This document shows, one piece after another, positions 26,557-38,064 of a stretch of DNA of 64,000 nucleotides. Position numbers and translations under genes: made by a program. A model generated the notes under the pieces. That model had not been told where the DNA came from. It ran no database searches and saw only the letters and a list, made by a program, of their open reading frames with translations. Position 1 is the first letter of the stretch. Each line of letters starts with the position of its first letter. Location of the stretch: NCBI GenBank assembly GCA_007115705.1, contig QXEO01000828.1, positions 943,241-1,007,240 of the forward strand, in the 5' to 3' direction. The DNA comes from Dactylis glomerata (Eukaryota > Streptophyta > Magnoliopsida > Poales > Poaceae).

Positions 26557-26740
26557 TGTTTAAAGTAAAAGATTGAGAATGAATTAAGTGATTTTATTGA
26601 TAGAAGTCTGGGTATATATACCCTGTGAACAGTCGCCTTTAAGGCGGTTTACAAGTGAGGGGATGCCTCGGATAAGGCGGTTGGACAAAATCCTAACTGC
26701 CTATAATTAGCCCAATTCTAAAGCTAATATATTTCTAACA
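26557..26740 (-). repeat. Copia-2 5' LTR
   Basis: Identical to 19886-20069 in my comparison and followed by the cagtt duplication at 26741-26745. Confidence 0.93.
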
Positions 26741-27226
26741 CAGTTAACTCCTAACTGAACTTCGTAGCCTGTAACACTGTGATGTTTCTCTTAATCAAAA
26801 GAATGCAGCGCTGTCTGCTTTCGTCAAATAAAAAAAACTGTAACGCGGAGATCCATTGTCATGCCTGAAGAGGCGACCACGTCCAGGCCACTAGGCAGGC
26901 AAGCAGTCAAGGCCAAGCCAGCAAGACCAACACGCATTCGACGACCAATAATGCTACACCTACGTAAAAATCCTACGGGAGAAACGCTACGGGCTGACGT
27001 GCCCATCCCACCTGGATATCCTAGTTCCCTCGCGTGAAATTAGAATGAAACAGCTGCTTGCCATTCTGAAAAATAACAGCAGTTTCACCAACAAACCAGA
27101 AACGAATTTTCCATTACAAGGATCATTATTCAGATCAAAAGTCAGATGGAAAAGCTTTACAGTCTCTGTATAATCGAAGGACAACTGCATGACTGAACCA
27201 TCGCATACACATTGCATACATGACCT

Positions 27227-27395
27227 TCAGATTTTATTCATCAGTATATGCGGTGTATCACTCTTGATTCTTGAAGCATCTGAGCTCCTGGCCTCCTGCC
27301 CGTTTGTCATCCCATGCTCCCAATTGAACTCATTCAGGCTGCTGGACCGTGGTTGTCATGCAGATTTTGATGTACTTGGCATCTTTCGAGACCTC
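27227..27395 (-). pseudogene. Possible C-terminal fragment of an unidentified gene
   Basis: One minus-strand frame runs through PKRSRKMPSTSKSA, an in-frame stop, then SSLNEFNWEHGMTNG and a natural-looking end SDTPHILMNKI followed by TGA at 27229-27227. The basic PKRSRK run and polar tail resemble the end of a nuclear protein, but I do not recognise the family. Upstream of it a plus-strand Gypsy gag relic begins, so the rest of the gene is missing here. 26838-27226 would be its 3' untranslated region and shows nothing else. Confidence 0.3.
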
Positions 27396-27399
27396 TTAG

Positions 27400-28540
27400 G
27401 TCGCGGTGAGCGTCGCCGCCTCGCCGGCGGCCACCGACCCGGGCGAGTCCGCAGGCTAAGGTGGCCATCGCGGTCTTGGGATGCTTCCGGCGAGGGAGAG
27501 CCCACTGCGCCGCTGCCGACGAGTAGGAGATCGCCTCGCCCATTCGAAGGAGCTCACCTCGCTGCGCCGCAACGGGGCACACGACCACTTGTGCCGCCTT
27601 GGAGTTGACGGCGAAGGTCGGGGCGGTGAAATCCACCGTCGACGAGTCGCAGGGCATACTCCGGGACGGCGCGCTTCACGAGCTCCGCGTCGACATCACC
27701 ACCCTTCGTCAGCAACTCGGCAGGGTGGCTCTGAACCCGATTCTCGGGCTCGATCCGCGCACGCTTCAGGCGCGGGCACCACCCGCGGCTCTCGAGGGAG
27801 GAGATCCAGCGGCGCACGGGTGTGGTGATGCTGTTCGCGGGCAAATCGGCCATGGCGAGTTCCAGGCTAAACAGGGGCAGTTAGATGGGGATCTCTCCCT
27901 GTCGACTCCTCCGGCCAAGGGTATGTGCGCCAATTCTGAAAACCATGCGAATTACTTTGAGTCCAGTTTTGTGCATCGAGGAGGAGCTACTTCGTATGGT
28001 TATCGAGTTCCTAAGCCGAGAATGGATTTTCCAGCGTTCGAAGGAGAACGACCAAAAATGTGGAAGAGGCTGTGTGAGTTCTACTTTAGGGTGTTTGAGA
28101 TCCAACTCGAGTTCTGGGATGATACTGCGATCATGCACTTCGCTGGGCAGCCATGTGGTTGGAAAACTGTGGGGTAGCGATTGAGAAACTGTCGTGGTCT
28201 GAACTTTGCTCTCTGGTGTGCGATCAGTTCGGCAGAGACGAGTTTCAAAGACTGCTTCGTCAATTATTTAATCTTAAGCAGTTGAGCACGGCAGCTGAGT
28301 ACATCCAGGAATTTACTGAAGTTATGCATGCGCTAAGCGCTCATACTTCAGCCTGGGATCCAGAAGTTTTTCCTTCTCGTTTTGTAGATGGATTGAAGGA
28401 TGAAATTCGTGTAGTGGTTATTGTTCATCAACCCAAAAGTTTGGATGTTGTTGTGTCCCTGGCTTTGTTGCAGGAAGAAGCTCTGGAGATTTGCAAGAAG
28501 GAGCCCAAGCGTGGCGATACGTCGTTTCCCTACTCTTAGG
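27400..28540 (+). pseudogene. Ty3/Gypsy gag fragment, frameshifted
   Basis: The plus strand carries KPRMDFPAFEGERPKMWKR (about 28015-28070), the start of the retrotransposon gag domain, up to a frameshift near 28160. It resumes in another frame with FGRDEFQRLLRQLFNLKQ, EYIQEFTEVMHAL and FVDGLKDEIR...LDVVVSLALLQEE, ending at a stop at 28537-28539. The upstream GC-rich part (27400-27900) fits a gag N-terminus. No LTR, protease or polymerase adjoins it, so it is an isolated relic. Confidence 0.8.
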
Positions 28541-29400
28541 AGTGATCAATGTCCTTTTGATGAGATTGGATGCAATCTTATCAAACTCCATATCTTGTTC
28601 ATTGTCATTTGGAAGCCTATTCTATATACTCCCATTTCACTTGTGCATTATTTTAGAGGTCATAATCAAGCCCTAGAGTCACATCATCTTCTCGAACCAA
28701 GAGATGTGTCCAAGCAACAATTCTTATAATATCACCTAGACTCTCTACACTAATGTGTACCTTGATTCTTATCTCAAATCTTCTTTGATAAGGAGATAGG
28801 AAGAACCCTTAAGAAATCAAAGTAATGAAAACAAGAAAACCACTAAATGACATTGATATATTTTCATAGAACATTCCCATGACATTAGCAAAAGCTATGA
28901 TAAGCATAGGATCCATTTAAAAACTTACATTTGTTCAACATTCCTATTCCTAAATTATAATAATATACAACCAGCTATTTGTGCAATACACATGGAGAGC
29001 TCCCTAATACACCATATTATACAAGTAGTGTATTAGTTGTGTTTTAGATGAAGTCATAAACTCAAATTCCTGCATAACACAATTTAAAATCAAATTAGAG
29101 ATTCAAAACAGAAAACTGAAAAAGAAAAAGGATTAGAAAAAAGAAACCTAGCGTCTCGACCGAAGCCCACAAGCTCGGCCTAGCTCGCCAGCCTATTCGG
29201 GGCCCGACCAACTTTCAGGTTCGGTAAGACGCCGACAGGCGGGACCCACCCATCAGGGGCCGACATCTCCATCTTCTTCCTCTTCTCTCCCGCATGGTGG
29301 ACAGCGCAACGGCGAGCTCCACGTCGTCCCGCCGCCGTTGCTGACCACCGCGGATTGCAATTGACCTCCACGCAAGGTTTTTTTTCTCGGCTCACTTTTT
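28541..29400. other. AT-rich unclassified sequence
   Basis: No domain or transposon terminus was recognised. It becomes GC-rich at 29150-29350, and a minus-strand frame there (29395-29180) has no family signature. Confidence 0.4.
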
Positions 29401-29404
29401 TTCT

Positions 29405-29885
29405 CGGAGGGGACCGAAATTTGCGGTTACCGCGAAATCTCGGAAATCTCGCTTATTTTTCGATCGAGATAATTCAAACAAATTTTGAATTCAAATTTTT
29501 TCTTTGCTAAAACAAAAAGGAAAGCTATCTAAATATTACCATGGAACTTACATGACGCAGTGGACACAGCCTGGTGCTCGCAAAGAGCAGGTCGCGAGTT
29601 CGAATGTTGTTTGCTACTTTTTACCGTGAAATTGTATAGTTTAACTGTCCAAAAAAAGATTGACGACGAGGGGTGTACTCGAACCCGTGACCTGCAAGAC
29701 TGAGACAGGGTGCCTAGCCACTACAGCACACAAGGATGTATGCACATAGTACTACGCGCAGCTTATTTGATACTGTTTTGAATTTTTAATTCAAATACAT
29801 CCGAATTTTTTTGGACGGTAGCAGAGTTTATCGGAGGGCACCGAGAATTGCGGTTTTCGCCGATATTTCGGAAATCTCGGACGAG
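29405..29885. repeat. Repeat unit with two tRNA-like segments facing each other
   Basis: Two similar GC-skewed blocks containing TCGGAAATCTCG (about 29408-29452 and 29833-29881) lie in direct orientation. Between them are two tRNA-like stretches: plus strand 29551-29606, ending GGTCGCGAGTTCGAATG, and minus strand 29730-29670, ending GGTCACGGGTTCGAGTACACC. Both keep a B-box-like GTTCGA but lack a proper acceptor stem, so they are tRNA-derived relics as in SINEs, not functional tRNA genes. Confidence 0.5.
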
Positions 29886-31480
29886 AAAAAAATCCCTGCC
29901 TCCACGTATCCATCCTCACCCTCTGCGTGCCCACTGGCAGGAGTTTGATGATATTCACGCTCGAATCGAGCATGGCTATCTCTGTCGCATCCCGACTGTC
30001 ACCGGCGGAGGAAAGACGACCCAGACCTCGCCGTGGCCTATAAGAGCGACGAAAAAGACCCTCTTGGACCCCTATTTCGCCCTCGCACTCTCTGACCACC
30101 TCCCCATCTCTTTGCTATTTTTCCCCACCACACCGATAGAATCTCGTCGGAGTTCGTCACAGCGCCATCAATGGAGGGCACCCCGAGCTCCATCTAGTGG
30201 TCCAGGAGGAGCGCCTCATCACCACCATCATATTGGGTGATCCAATCATCCTAGGAGGCCTGACCTGCTCCAATCGAGCCGATTTCTTCTGCAGCAGTTT
30301 GCCAGAATCCGCAAACGTGCGCTCATCTTTGTCGTCAATTGACACCGCCGAGCATCCTATCATATTCAGGGTGACTCTCCGCGTCTATAGAGCCCCTTCC
30401 TGCATCCTCTAGTAGTCTGTAGCTTGATCCTGTGGTATGGTCGGAGTTCGTCGCCGCAGATGAGCTCACCGAAGCCATCTCCGGTGACCATTTCCTAGAG
30501 GCACCGCTTCCATTTGGTTTGTCTCTGTTTCCTCTTTCCAACGCACACACGTGAGCCTCCGGGGAAGGGCTGAATCGCCGTCTCCGGCGATCACTGGCGA
30601 CGGTGATGTCACCCCTTTGCCCAGTCAGCATGTTGACCTAGTCTTCTGTCCGCGTGGCAGTTGACCTGCTCAAGGTCCCACAGATCAGTACTAGGTTAGC
30701 TGCAGGTGTCAAAAGTAGATTTGTTTAATTAGAAATTGCAGAAAATACTTGAATCAAGGAAAATGGTAACTATTTCATTTAAATTCATAAAAATGCAAAT
30801 AATATATCAAAATGATCACAAAAATAATATATATCTGTCTGTATTATATCATTTCATTTTTGTGTAAAATAATTTTGATTTAAATTATAAAACATGTTTA
30901 AGTAGTATTTCCAATTATGGATTTGAACCAAACCTAGGTATCAATTAAATTTTCATAAAATGAAATTAATGATTATACACTCAAACAACCTTATAGTGAT
31001 TAATATTTCATTGTTCTAAGATATTAATTTTCAACTTTACTATTAGTGTTTTCAAACCCTAAAATTATTTTCCTAAATAATTTTGAAATGCTAAAACTAA
31101 GGAAAAATCCTATATGACTATTGACTTGTGATTTAGAATTATTTTTTAACGCTAAATCATTATTCATTGTTTCTTAAAAACTAATTTAAAACTTTTAAGT
31201 CAATTTCAAATCATTTAAAATTTGACTTAAACCCTAAAAATTATTTTTTAAATGCTAAAATTTAGGAAAAATCTCAAATAAATATCAACTTTGTTTAGAA
31301 TTTATCTTCAACTTTATTCCATTAATCTACAGTTGCTTTAGAAATATCTAAATCAATTTAGGAACCATTTAAAATTGTGATTCAAACCCTAGCAACCAAT
31401 ATTAAGGGAATCATGCTTTCTTAACTACTCAAATGTTCTTAGAATATAAATAACTACTAAAATGAATTCACTTACTAATA
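29886..31480. other. GC-rich then AT-rich block, possible decayed LTR
   Basis: 29900-30660 is GC-rich, with a TATA-like TATAAGAG at about 30039 and CDS-like frames that lack domains. 30700-31480 is strongly AT-rich with repeated phrases such as AAACCCTAAAATTA. Composition and order resemble the long LTRs of some cereal Gypsy elements, but I could not find termini or a partner LTR. Confidence 0.3.
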
Positions 31481-32454
31481 TCCACTAGTTCAATGCCCGT
31501 GTGTTGCTACATGATATACCATAGTATTTTTTAAAAAAAATCATAATTATCTAACTTTGTGTTGTCAGCATTATATTTAATTTCCACCACTCTTACTATC
31601 GAAGTGCACTCTGACAAGTGATAATCTACTTCATTTTAGCAAACCTTTATTTGTCATCGCAAACACATGGCTTCCCCTGAGAGCTAATATGACGAGACAG
31701 CTAAATACCTAGATTTGTGTGCATACATAATAACATAAACATAGCAAAATTTCCAATACATGCTCTCCTATTCCTTGCGAGCTCTCATATTTTGTCAGTA
31801 CCACACAAAAAAATTAGTACAAGTTCAGTGATCAGAAATTATATTGTAAGGATGATGGATATAAGACTGTATCATAAATTGTATATGATGGTGACTGATG
31901 CGTAACTATCTGCATATATTCAGTCTTAAACACAAGATTTATCCAACCATTAGTTGACTACCCTCTTTTCAAAATAACAATCTAGGTATTAATGGGCCAA
32001 AACATTAAGATCTCGATGATATACAGAGTAACGTATCTACTGAATATATTGTGCTTAGAAATAGTTGACTAAGTTTTAGAAAAATTTGAGTAACAGATCT
32101 CGTATTTAACGTGCTGCATATATCCAATAAGCTTGATCGGACAACGTGGTAAATTGTTGGGTTCTTCCTCCACATATCGACACATCCAGCTTATCCCAAA
32201 TACTAAAATTATGCCATGTTTAACACTAAAACATAAAAACCATCGATGACAATACCATACCAGTATACCACCAGAGAAATGGATCTAATTAGGAAGATAA
32301 TGCTTACCTCCAATTAGAGAGCTGACTAAGGACGGAGTCATACATTATTCTTCCCCATTTATTTAGCTCATTTGCATTAGTCCTGCCTCAAGCTAAGGTC
32401 CACCAGCTTTATATGCCATTTAATCAAGGTCTGGGGAGACGATGATGCACTTAC
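31481..32454. other. Unclassified AT-rich spacer
   Basis: At 31488 the string CCACTAGTTCAATGCCCGTG resembles an end motif I have seen on many dispersed grass repeats. No matching second end was found. Nothing else was recognised. Confidence 0.3.
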
Positions 32455-32870
32455 TCACTGGTTATCCCTTCGCGAGGACTATCTGGCATGAGGTGTTGTC
32501 TTGGATATGATCGACATCGCCCCCCCCCCCCCCCCGGTTGCCGGAGACGACTTCACTGCCTGGTGGGCTTCAGCGCTGCGCGCTACCCCCGTGCCCTATG
32601 CAAGGGCATCTCGTCGATGATCCTGCTCACGGCGTGGTGGATTCGGAAGCACCGCAATGCAGCTGCCTTCGACACGATCAAGGCAAAGGCGCGCGAATGG
32701 GCTGAGGCGGGGGCACGAGGTGTTCGTCAGCTACTCCCCTAGGCTAGTTATATTTGGTTGAGTTGTATGGCGGGGTGTTCGCCCTTTCTAGGGCTTATAC
32801 AAAAATCTTTTTTTCTGTCAATGCATCGAAACGCAAGCCTTTTGCGTTTTTGTGAAAAAACCTCCTCATT
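32455..32870 (+). pseudogene. LINE 3' terminal fragment
   Basis: The plus strand gives TIWHEVLSWI before a 16-base C run (32520-32535) and GISSMILLTAWWIRKHRNAA after it in another frame, then EWAEAGARGVRQLLP and a stop at 32742. This is the C-terminus of a common plant LINE polymerase. The 3' untranslated tail has the usual GGGCTTATACAAAAATC and TTTTGCGTTTTTGTG strings. It is 5' truncated and frameshifted at the C run. Confidence 0.75.
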
Positions 32871-33946
32871 GAAAGAGAAGGTAAGAAGGAAAAGAGTTCA
32901 AGTCTTATCCTGCATGTAATACATATAACTATTTTACAATCATTTTGCAAAGTTTCCTTACCTCTGAGGTATCAACACTACCTTCATAATATTTTTTGTA
33001 CACAACACTCGGATTAAATATCTTACCATAAATTGTGATATTAGTATGTCTCCGTCGCTAGTGACATACAACTACCTCTCCACTCCTTCAAGAAAAAACA
33101 ATCTCACCTCAGCTGGAGATACAGATGGTCCACGATAGTGTAAATATGATCAAATTGATGGCTAAAATACCCTGCTAAGAACTCATGAGCAACATTCTTT
33201 CATTGAACACAGTTGAACCCTGTTTTTTTTTTCAATAATATTTCCTCTCATCAATCGCCGTACATCTTGTACAACTTCTCATCATTGCCTTCGAGCTAAG
33301 TGTATTTTCATGAAGAATGTATTTGCCAGGATTCATGGTTTCGATCCTGATGAGTTCTCTTGTGGCGATATCATTAACATTAATGTTGCAATGCTCACGA
33401 TCATGCATTGAGCAATGCTCCCCACACACCTACATGTGGCTTGACTGGCATTATCTTGACAAAGCAGCTTGCTTCTTTGGATATGTCCTGACAAACAAGA
33501 GATGAGCTTCACTAATGCAATGATACTTGGTAAACATGTCAACTAAAGAATTCTGCACATGACAGTTCATCTCGACACGCTGGAGAAGTCCGCACTTACT
33601 TTGCAGCTAACAAGAAACCAATTTGTGCGCATGCGGACATTAACAGAGCCATTGTTATAGCATCAGGTATAAACCCATGAGCCGCATCTTATTAAGCACC
33701 CTTACCAAATCAGCCAACAACCCCTCCTCCGAGCACAAAGTGATCATGAAGTTCCAACTGTTTACATTTCTCCGTGGTATCTCGTCAAAAAGACCCCTCG
33801 CTACATCAGCATCTCCCTGCCGCAGGTACTTTCACATATGTGCAGTAATGCATGAGTGTGTTCCATGAGATCTCGTCCGTCTCCACAATCCTCTGAAATA
33901 CCAACGACACAGCCGCCACACCCGCTCCTCTGACATAAGCGTTTCC
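32871..33946. other. Unclassified spacer
   Basis: No domain or transposon terminus was recognised. Open frames at 33232-33542 and 33677-33868 have no family signature. Confidence 0.35.
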
Positions 33947-36900
33947 TTTTTTTCCATACGTCTCCACGTATAGAGCCGCGTTCTACTATCAAAGGATAAC
34001 AGAACAAAGTCTTTACACCACCCAGGTTCAAAAGCGAGAGAAAAGAAAAGTACTAAGTAGACAGTCCCTAGGTCACTAACAGCAGCAAGAACCTGCTACT
34101 AAGGCAACCTAAACTTAGTTTTTCTGACGATGACCATAGCTACGCACGATATAACAGGCGTTTTAACAAAAAAAAATACAGCACTGGGGCAAATGGCATA
34201 AGGAGCCAAAATAACAGTTTTCATAGTCGGAGTTCATCTTCCTTCCTCGTTTTTCTGCTGAGGATGGTATTACTTCATCTTGGCTTGATACTTCAGACAG
34301 AAACCTCTTCATCTTCATCAACTTCCTCCTGAATCCTTGCCCTGGGTACACCACCTTGCATGGCCATCTCATGAGCCGCCGTCTGATACGTCTCTAACGT
34401 ATCTATAATTTTTGATGATCCATGCTTGTTTTTACACCATTTGCTTAGTGTTTCGTTACACTTCGTGGCATTTTTATGTATTTTCCGGAATTAACCTATT
34501 AACAAGATGCCACAGTGCCAGTTCCCTGTTTTCTGCTATTTTTGTGTTTCAGAAAAGTTACACAGGAAATATTCTAGGAATTGGACGAAACAAAAGCCAA
34601 ACATCCAGAAATTCACCGAAGCTTCCAGAGAACCGAAGAGGAGATGGAGTGGGGCCACGAGGGGCCCACACAACAGGGCGGCGTGGCCCAGGGCTAGGCC
34701 GCGCCCCCTATGTGTGTGGCTGCCTCGGTCCACTTCTGACGATGCCCCTTCGCCTATAAGGACCCCCCGACGGGAAAAACCTAAATACCAGATCACTTTT
34801 CTAGAAACACATCGCGATCCGCCGTCGTCGTCGACCCGAGATCGGGAGGGTCCAGAAGCTCTTCCCGGCACCCTGCCGGAGAGGGGAATCACCACCGGAG
34901 GTCTTCTTCATCGCCATGCTTGCCTCCGGCGCGATGAGTGAGTAGTCTACCTTGGACTATGGGTCCATAGCAATAGCTAGATGGTTGTCTTCTCCACCAT
35001 GTGCTTCATGTTTAGATCTCGTGAGCTGCCTTACATGATCGAGATCACCGTTATGTAATTCTACATGTTGTGTTTGTCGGGATCCGATGAATATTGGTGT
35101 TATGATTGAGTTGATGTGCTGAATATTATCTTATGTTATCTCTATGTTGTTTATGATCTTACATGCTCTCCGTTGTTAGTAGCTATCTTGGCCGAGTAGA
35201 TACTAGTGACTCCAAGAGGGGGTATTTATGCTCGATAGTTGGGTTCATGCCTCTATTTAATCTGGGGGAGTGACAGAAACCTCTAAGGTTGTAGATGTGC
35301 TGTTGCCACTAGGGAGAAAACAACATTCATATGCTCAAGGGCATATGCTTTGTTTACATTACATACTTTGCTTAATGCAGTTATCTGTTGTTCGCAACTT
35401 AATACTTGTGGAGTTCTCGGATTGATTCGCCACAAGTGGATTATTAGTCATAGATGCAGTTGGATGGCGGTCTATGTATCTTGTTGTAATGCCCAGAGTA
35501 AATCTCATAGTGATCCTCTCGATATATCATGTTGTCTTTATTCTATCAATTGCCCAACTGTAATTTGTTTACCCAGCATGTTTTATTTTATCTTATGGAG
35601 AGACACCACTAGTGAACTATGGACCCCGGTCCTATTTCCATTATATTGCTATCACCTGTTTACTTTACTCGCACTATTTACTTTACTCGCAAACTATTAT
35701 CACTTTCCACTCGATACGCTCATACCCTTTGTTTCAAGCAAACCGGTGAGATTGATAACCTCATCGTAAGTTGGGAACAAAGTATTTGGTTGTGTTGTGT
35801 GCAGGTTCCACGTTGCTACTAGTTGAAGACGCGCTAACACGTTAATCGTTAACGGCGCCCTTGTTGGAGTGTCACTAGGCTAGCAAGCATCACCTTCTTG
35901 AGTTTGGCTTTTTCCTACTAGTTCGATAAACCTTGGTTTCTTACTGAGGGAAAAACTTGCTGCTATATTCATCATACCTTCCTCTTGGGGTTTCCCAACT
36001 GGTCGTTCATCACCGCGCCATCTATAGCAATCACCGTCGCACCCCTTTGAAGACACGAAGCTCCTTCCAGCACCAATTCCTTATCCTTTTCATCCTGGAG
36101 ACCTGCCTAGTATCAGAGAAAAGCACACATATAACAAATCAAACCCACTCGAGAGGAAATAAGTTTGCCCTCAAAGCAAGCATTATTTGTAGTTTTCCAG
36201 ATAGCCCAACACAGAGCAACAATCCCCACAATATGTAGATTAGAACCAACAGGAATAATCTTGGCAATCCACCAGAAATACTGAGTAAAACAGGAAGGTC
36301 TAGTGTAAACTCCTAGAACTGTGCTAATGGTACTCCACATGTAGGCAGCCATGGGACAAGTAAAAAACAAATGAGTGATGCTTTCATCATTAGGACAAAA
36401 CTGACAAGTAAAACTACCAACCCAATTTCATTTTTTCATGTTATCTTTTGTGGCTATTGCATTGTGCCAGATTAACCAGAGCCAGATTTTGATCTTAAGA
36501 GGAATCCGAGCTTTCCAAAGTTGTTTAAAAATTCTGTCAACCCCAACTGCCGAAACCATGGCGTTTCCTACCACCATGTTCCTTGTAGTTATTTTGTTTC
36601 CAACCAGAACTCCTATAAAAATCAACAAATGCAGCACCCACATGCATAGAGGAGTTTAGCCCAGCCTCCATCAAGAACCCGCACCTGACACACCTCTTGG
36701 GTCGCTCGGAGCATCGATACGGAAATCCAATGTAAAGTAGAATTGGCATCAACCAGCAAACGCACAACGTAAGCAGGAAGAGAGCAGATATTCAAATTCA
36801 CCATAATCAATCTGTTGGTTTCTGGCCCCGAAGGCACGCCAGTGTTCAAGAAAATTCTGGCGCGTCGTTATGGTCAACACAACTGCTTCATTCGTTGGCA

Positions 36901-37000
36901 AGATGATTTCCCCATTACCAGATCGTGCGCTGCTTGTGAGTATAGGAGGTGGAGCATCGGTCGTAACTGGAGTAGCTAGTCTGCGGCGGAGGTAGAGCAA
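33947..37000 (-). pseudogene. LINE polymerase C-terminal region, split by a solo LTR
   Basis: On the minus strand 36643-36428 gives QLWKARIPLKIKIWLWLIWH, the zf-RVT start. 36370-36113 gives MFFTCPMAAYMWSTI and IVALCWAIWKTTNNACFE. After the solo LTR and one ccgtc copy are removed, the frame runs on as AAHEMAMQGGVPRARIQEEV and stops at about 34280. The 3' tail ends at an oligo-T (minus oligo-A) at 33947-33953. Upstream of 36650 the frame is broken. The 69-codon frame at 34372-34163 is an out-of-frame shadow of this C-terminus. Confidence 0.85.
34384..36033 (+). mobile_element. Solo Gypsy LTR with target duplication
   Basis: 1,650 bp starting TGATACGTCTCTAACG and ending ATAGCAATCA, flanked by the 5-bp duplication ccgtc (34379-34383 and 36034-36038). 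It is the same LTR family as 47463-49107, in opposite orientation, and shares the TGATACGTCTC start with 10297-11417. Open frames at 34412-34941 and 35350-35822 recur in the other copy and are LTR sequence, not genes. No internal region remains. Confidence 0.92.
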
Positions 37001-38060
37001 GGCTCGACCGGCGTGGTGATCTGCTCCTTGCGGCTTGGTGAGTACTTGGGTGCTCCGAGGAAGGTCATTGCCGCCAGAGCTCTAGACCTTGCTGGAGGAG
37101 GGTGGACCTCAAGATGGAGGGGCGGCTGGGGCGGGTCAGATGGAGGGCGGGCTGGACCTCGAGATGGAGAGGCAGCTGGGGTTGGGGAACGAGATTTGGG
37201 TCGGCTAGGGCGTGGAGCGTGCCGGGAGGGGAAGAGGATCCCCTGATGTGCCCTTCCCTGCAGTTGAGTAACTGACAACAGGGGCCTGCCAAACGTGGGA
37301 CCCACATGTAAGCAAATGAAAGTCAGGGCACATCAGGGTTAGCAACGTCAGAGGATCTGTGTCCGCCGAGGGAGGGGGGCGGCGGGACCCTGCCAGGTCC
37401 ATGGAAGGAGGTCAGGCCAATGGATTGGGGCTGTTATTTTTTGTTGTTGGGTGTTTTGCACATGTATTTTCACTTATCGGTGGCAGCAAGTTTTAATTTG
37501 TTAAGCCACATTTTAGGAAGACTGGCTGAACCTTTAGATTTTGATCGGATGATCCACAAGCGCCTGATGTTTGATGTTAAATTTTTTTGAGGCGACGTAC
37601 CATCACAAACTTCAATTTAATAGTAAAGATTAAAGAATATGTACTTCAAAAGTTATTCTTTAAGATACCTTGAAAATAAACATCAAACCATTTCCTTATA
37701 GTAAAGTGGAACCCTGATTTATATTAAGATTGTTGTGAACCCTAAAACTGTTAGTGTATTGTTATATGATGTGATTTACTTCAACATTTCATGTCCATGA
37801 TCAACCGATTGACTGCAAATCTTAAGATGCAACTTAAAAGTGTTATTTCCAAGTCTTCACCCTATTACTAGTCGTTTGCACTAATCACCAATTAGGGTAA
37901 ACCCTAAGGCATTAGTTTATGTTCAAGCTTTATTCTTTCACTTGTATGTTATTGTAAGTGAACCTAAAATCTTTAACAATATTGCAATTGAACTTAAAAG
38001 TGCAACACATCACAAAGACGCCACCACAACTCAATGATAACAAATCATCGGGGTTAGGTT
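37001..38060. other. GC-rich then AT-rich unclassified sequence
   Basis: 37010-37400 is GC-rich with a short direct repeat, GGACCTC(A/G)AGATGGAG, at about 37106 and 37154. It could be the 5' leader of the neighbouring LINE. 37420-38060 shows nothing recognisable. Confidence 0.3.
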
Positions 38061-38064
38061 ACTC

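Larger units (their letters stand above)
19886..26740 (-). mobile_element. Short-LTR Copia retrotransposon (Copia-2), identical LTRs
   Basis: 6,855 bp bounded by 184-bp LTRs (19886-20069 and 26557-26740) that I find identical base for base, with the 5-bp duplication cagtt on both sides (19881-19885 and 26741-26745). A CGTTATCA-type primer site lies inside the right LTR and a G-rich purine tract inside the left LTR, both on the minus strand. Pol motifs occur on the minus strand in Copia order but with many stops. Identical LTRs imply a recent insertion, so it was probably mobilised in trans by an intact relative. Confidence 0.93.
19130..26837 (+). pseudogene. LINE 3' end (zf-RVT region), split by Copia-2
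   Basis: The plus strand in shifting frames gives LREYIDLWHRVQI, then WKWTQDGSYSSSSACHIQN, the AKFHFFAWPWLAIQDKW block, and GIWSYCFTDYGFTQHLIP with LLDWWLNVH. This is the conserved C-terminal order of a common plant LINE family. Stops and frame changes make it a relic. Its 3' untranslated sequence is interrupted at 19885 by Copia-2 and resumes at 26741 (after the cagtt duplication) through CCTGTAACACTGTGATG to an oligo-A tail at 26830-26837. The 5' end is truncated near 19130. Confidence 0.85.

Noticed and set aside
29551..29730. Functional tRNA genes
   Set aside because: Only the B-box half is convincing; acceptor stems and proper arms are missing, so they are tRNA-derived relics.
29848..30240. 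130-codon open frame ending in a His run
   Set aside because: No domain, starts inside a dispersed repeat, and the downstream region resembles decayed LTR sequence; not supported as a gene.
34163..34372. 69-codon minus-strand frame as a separate gene
   Set aside because: After removing the solo LTR, the neighbouring frame continues the LINE polymerase C-terminus, so this is its shadow.
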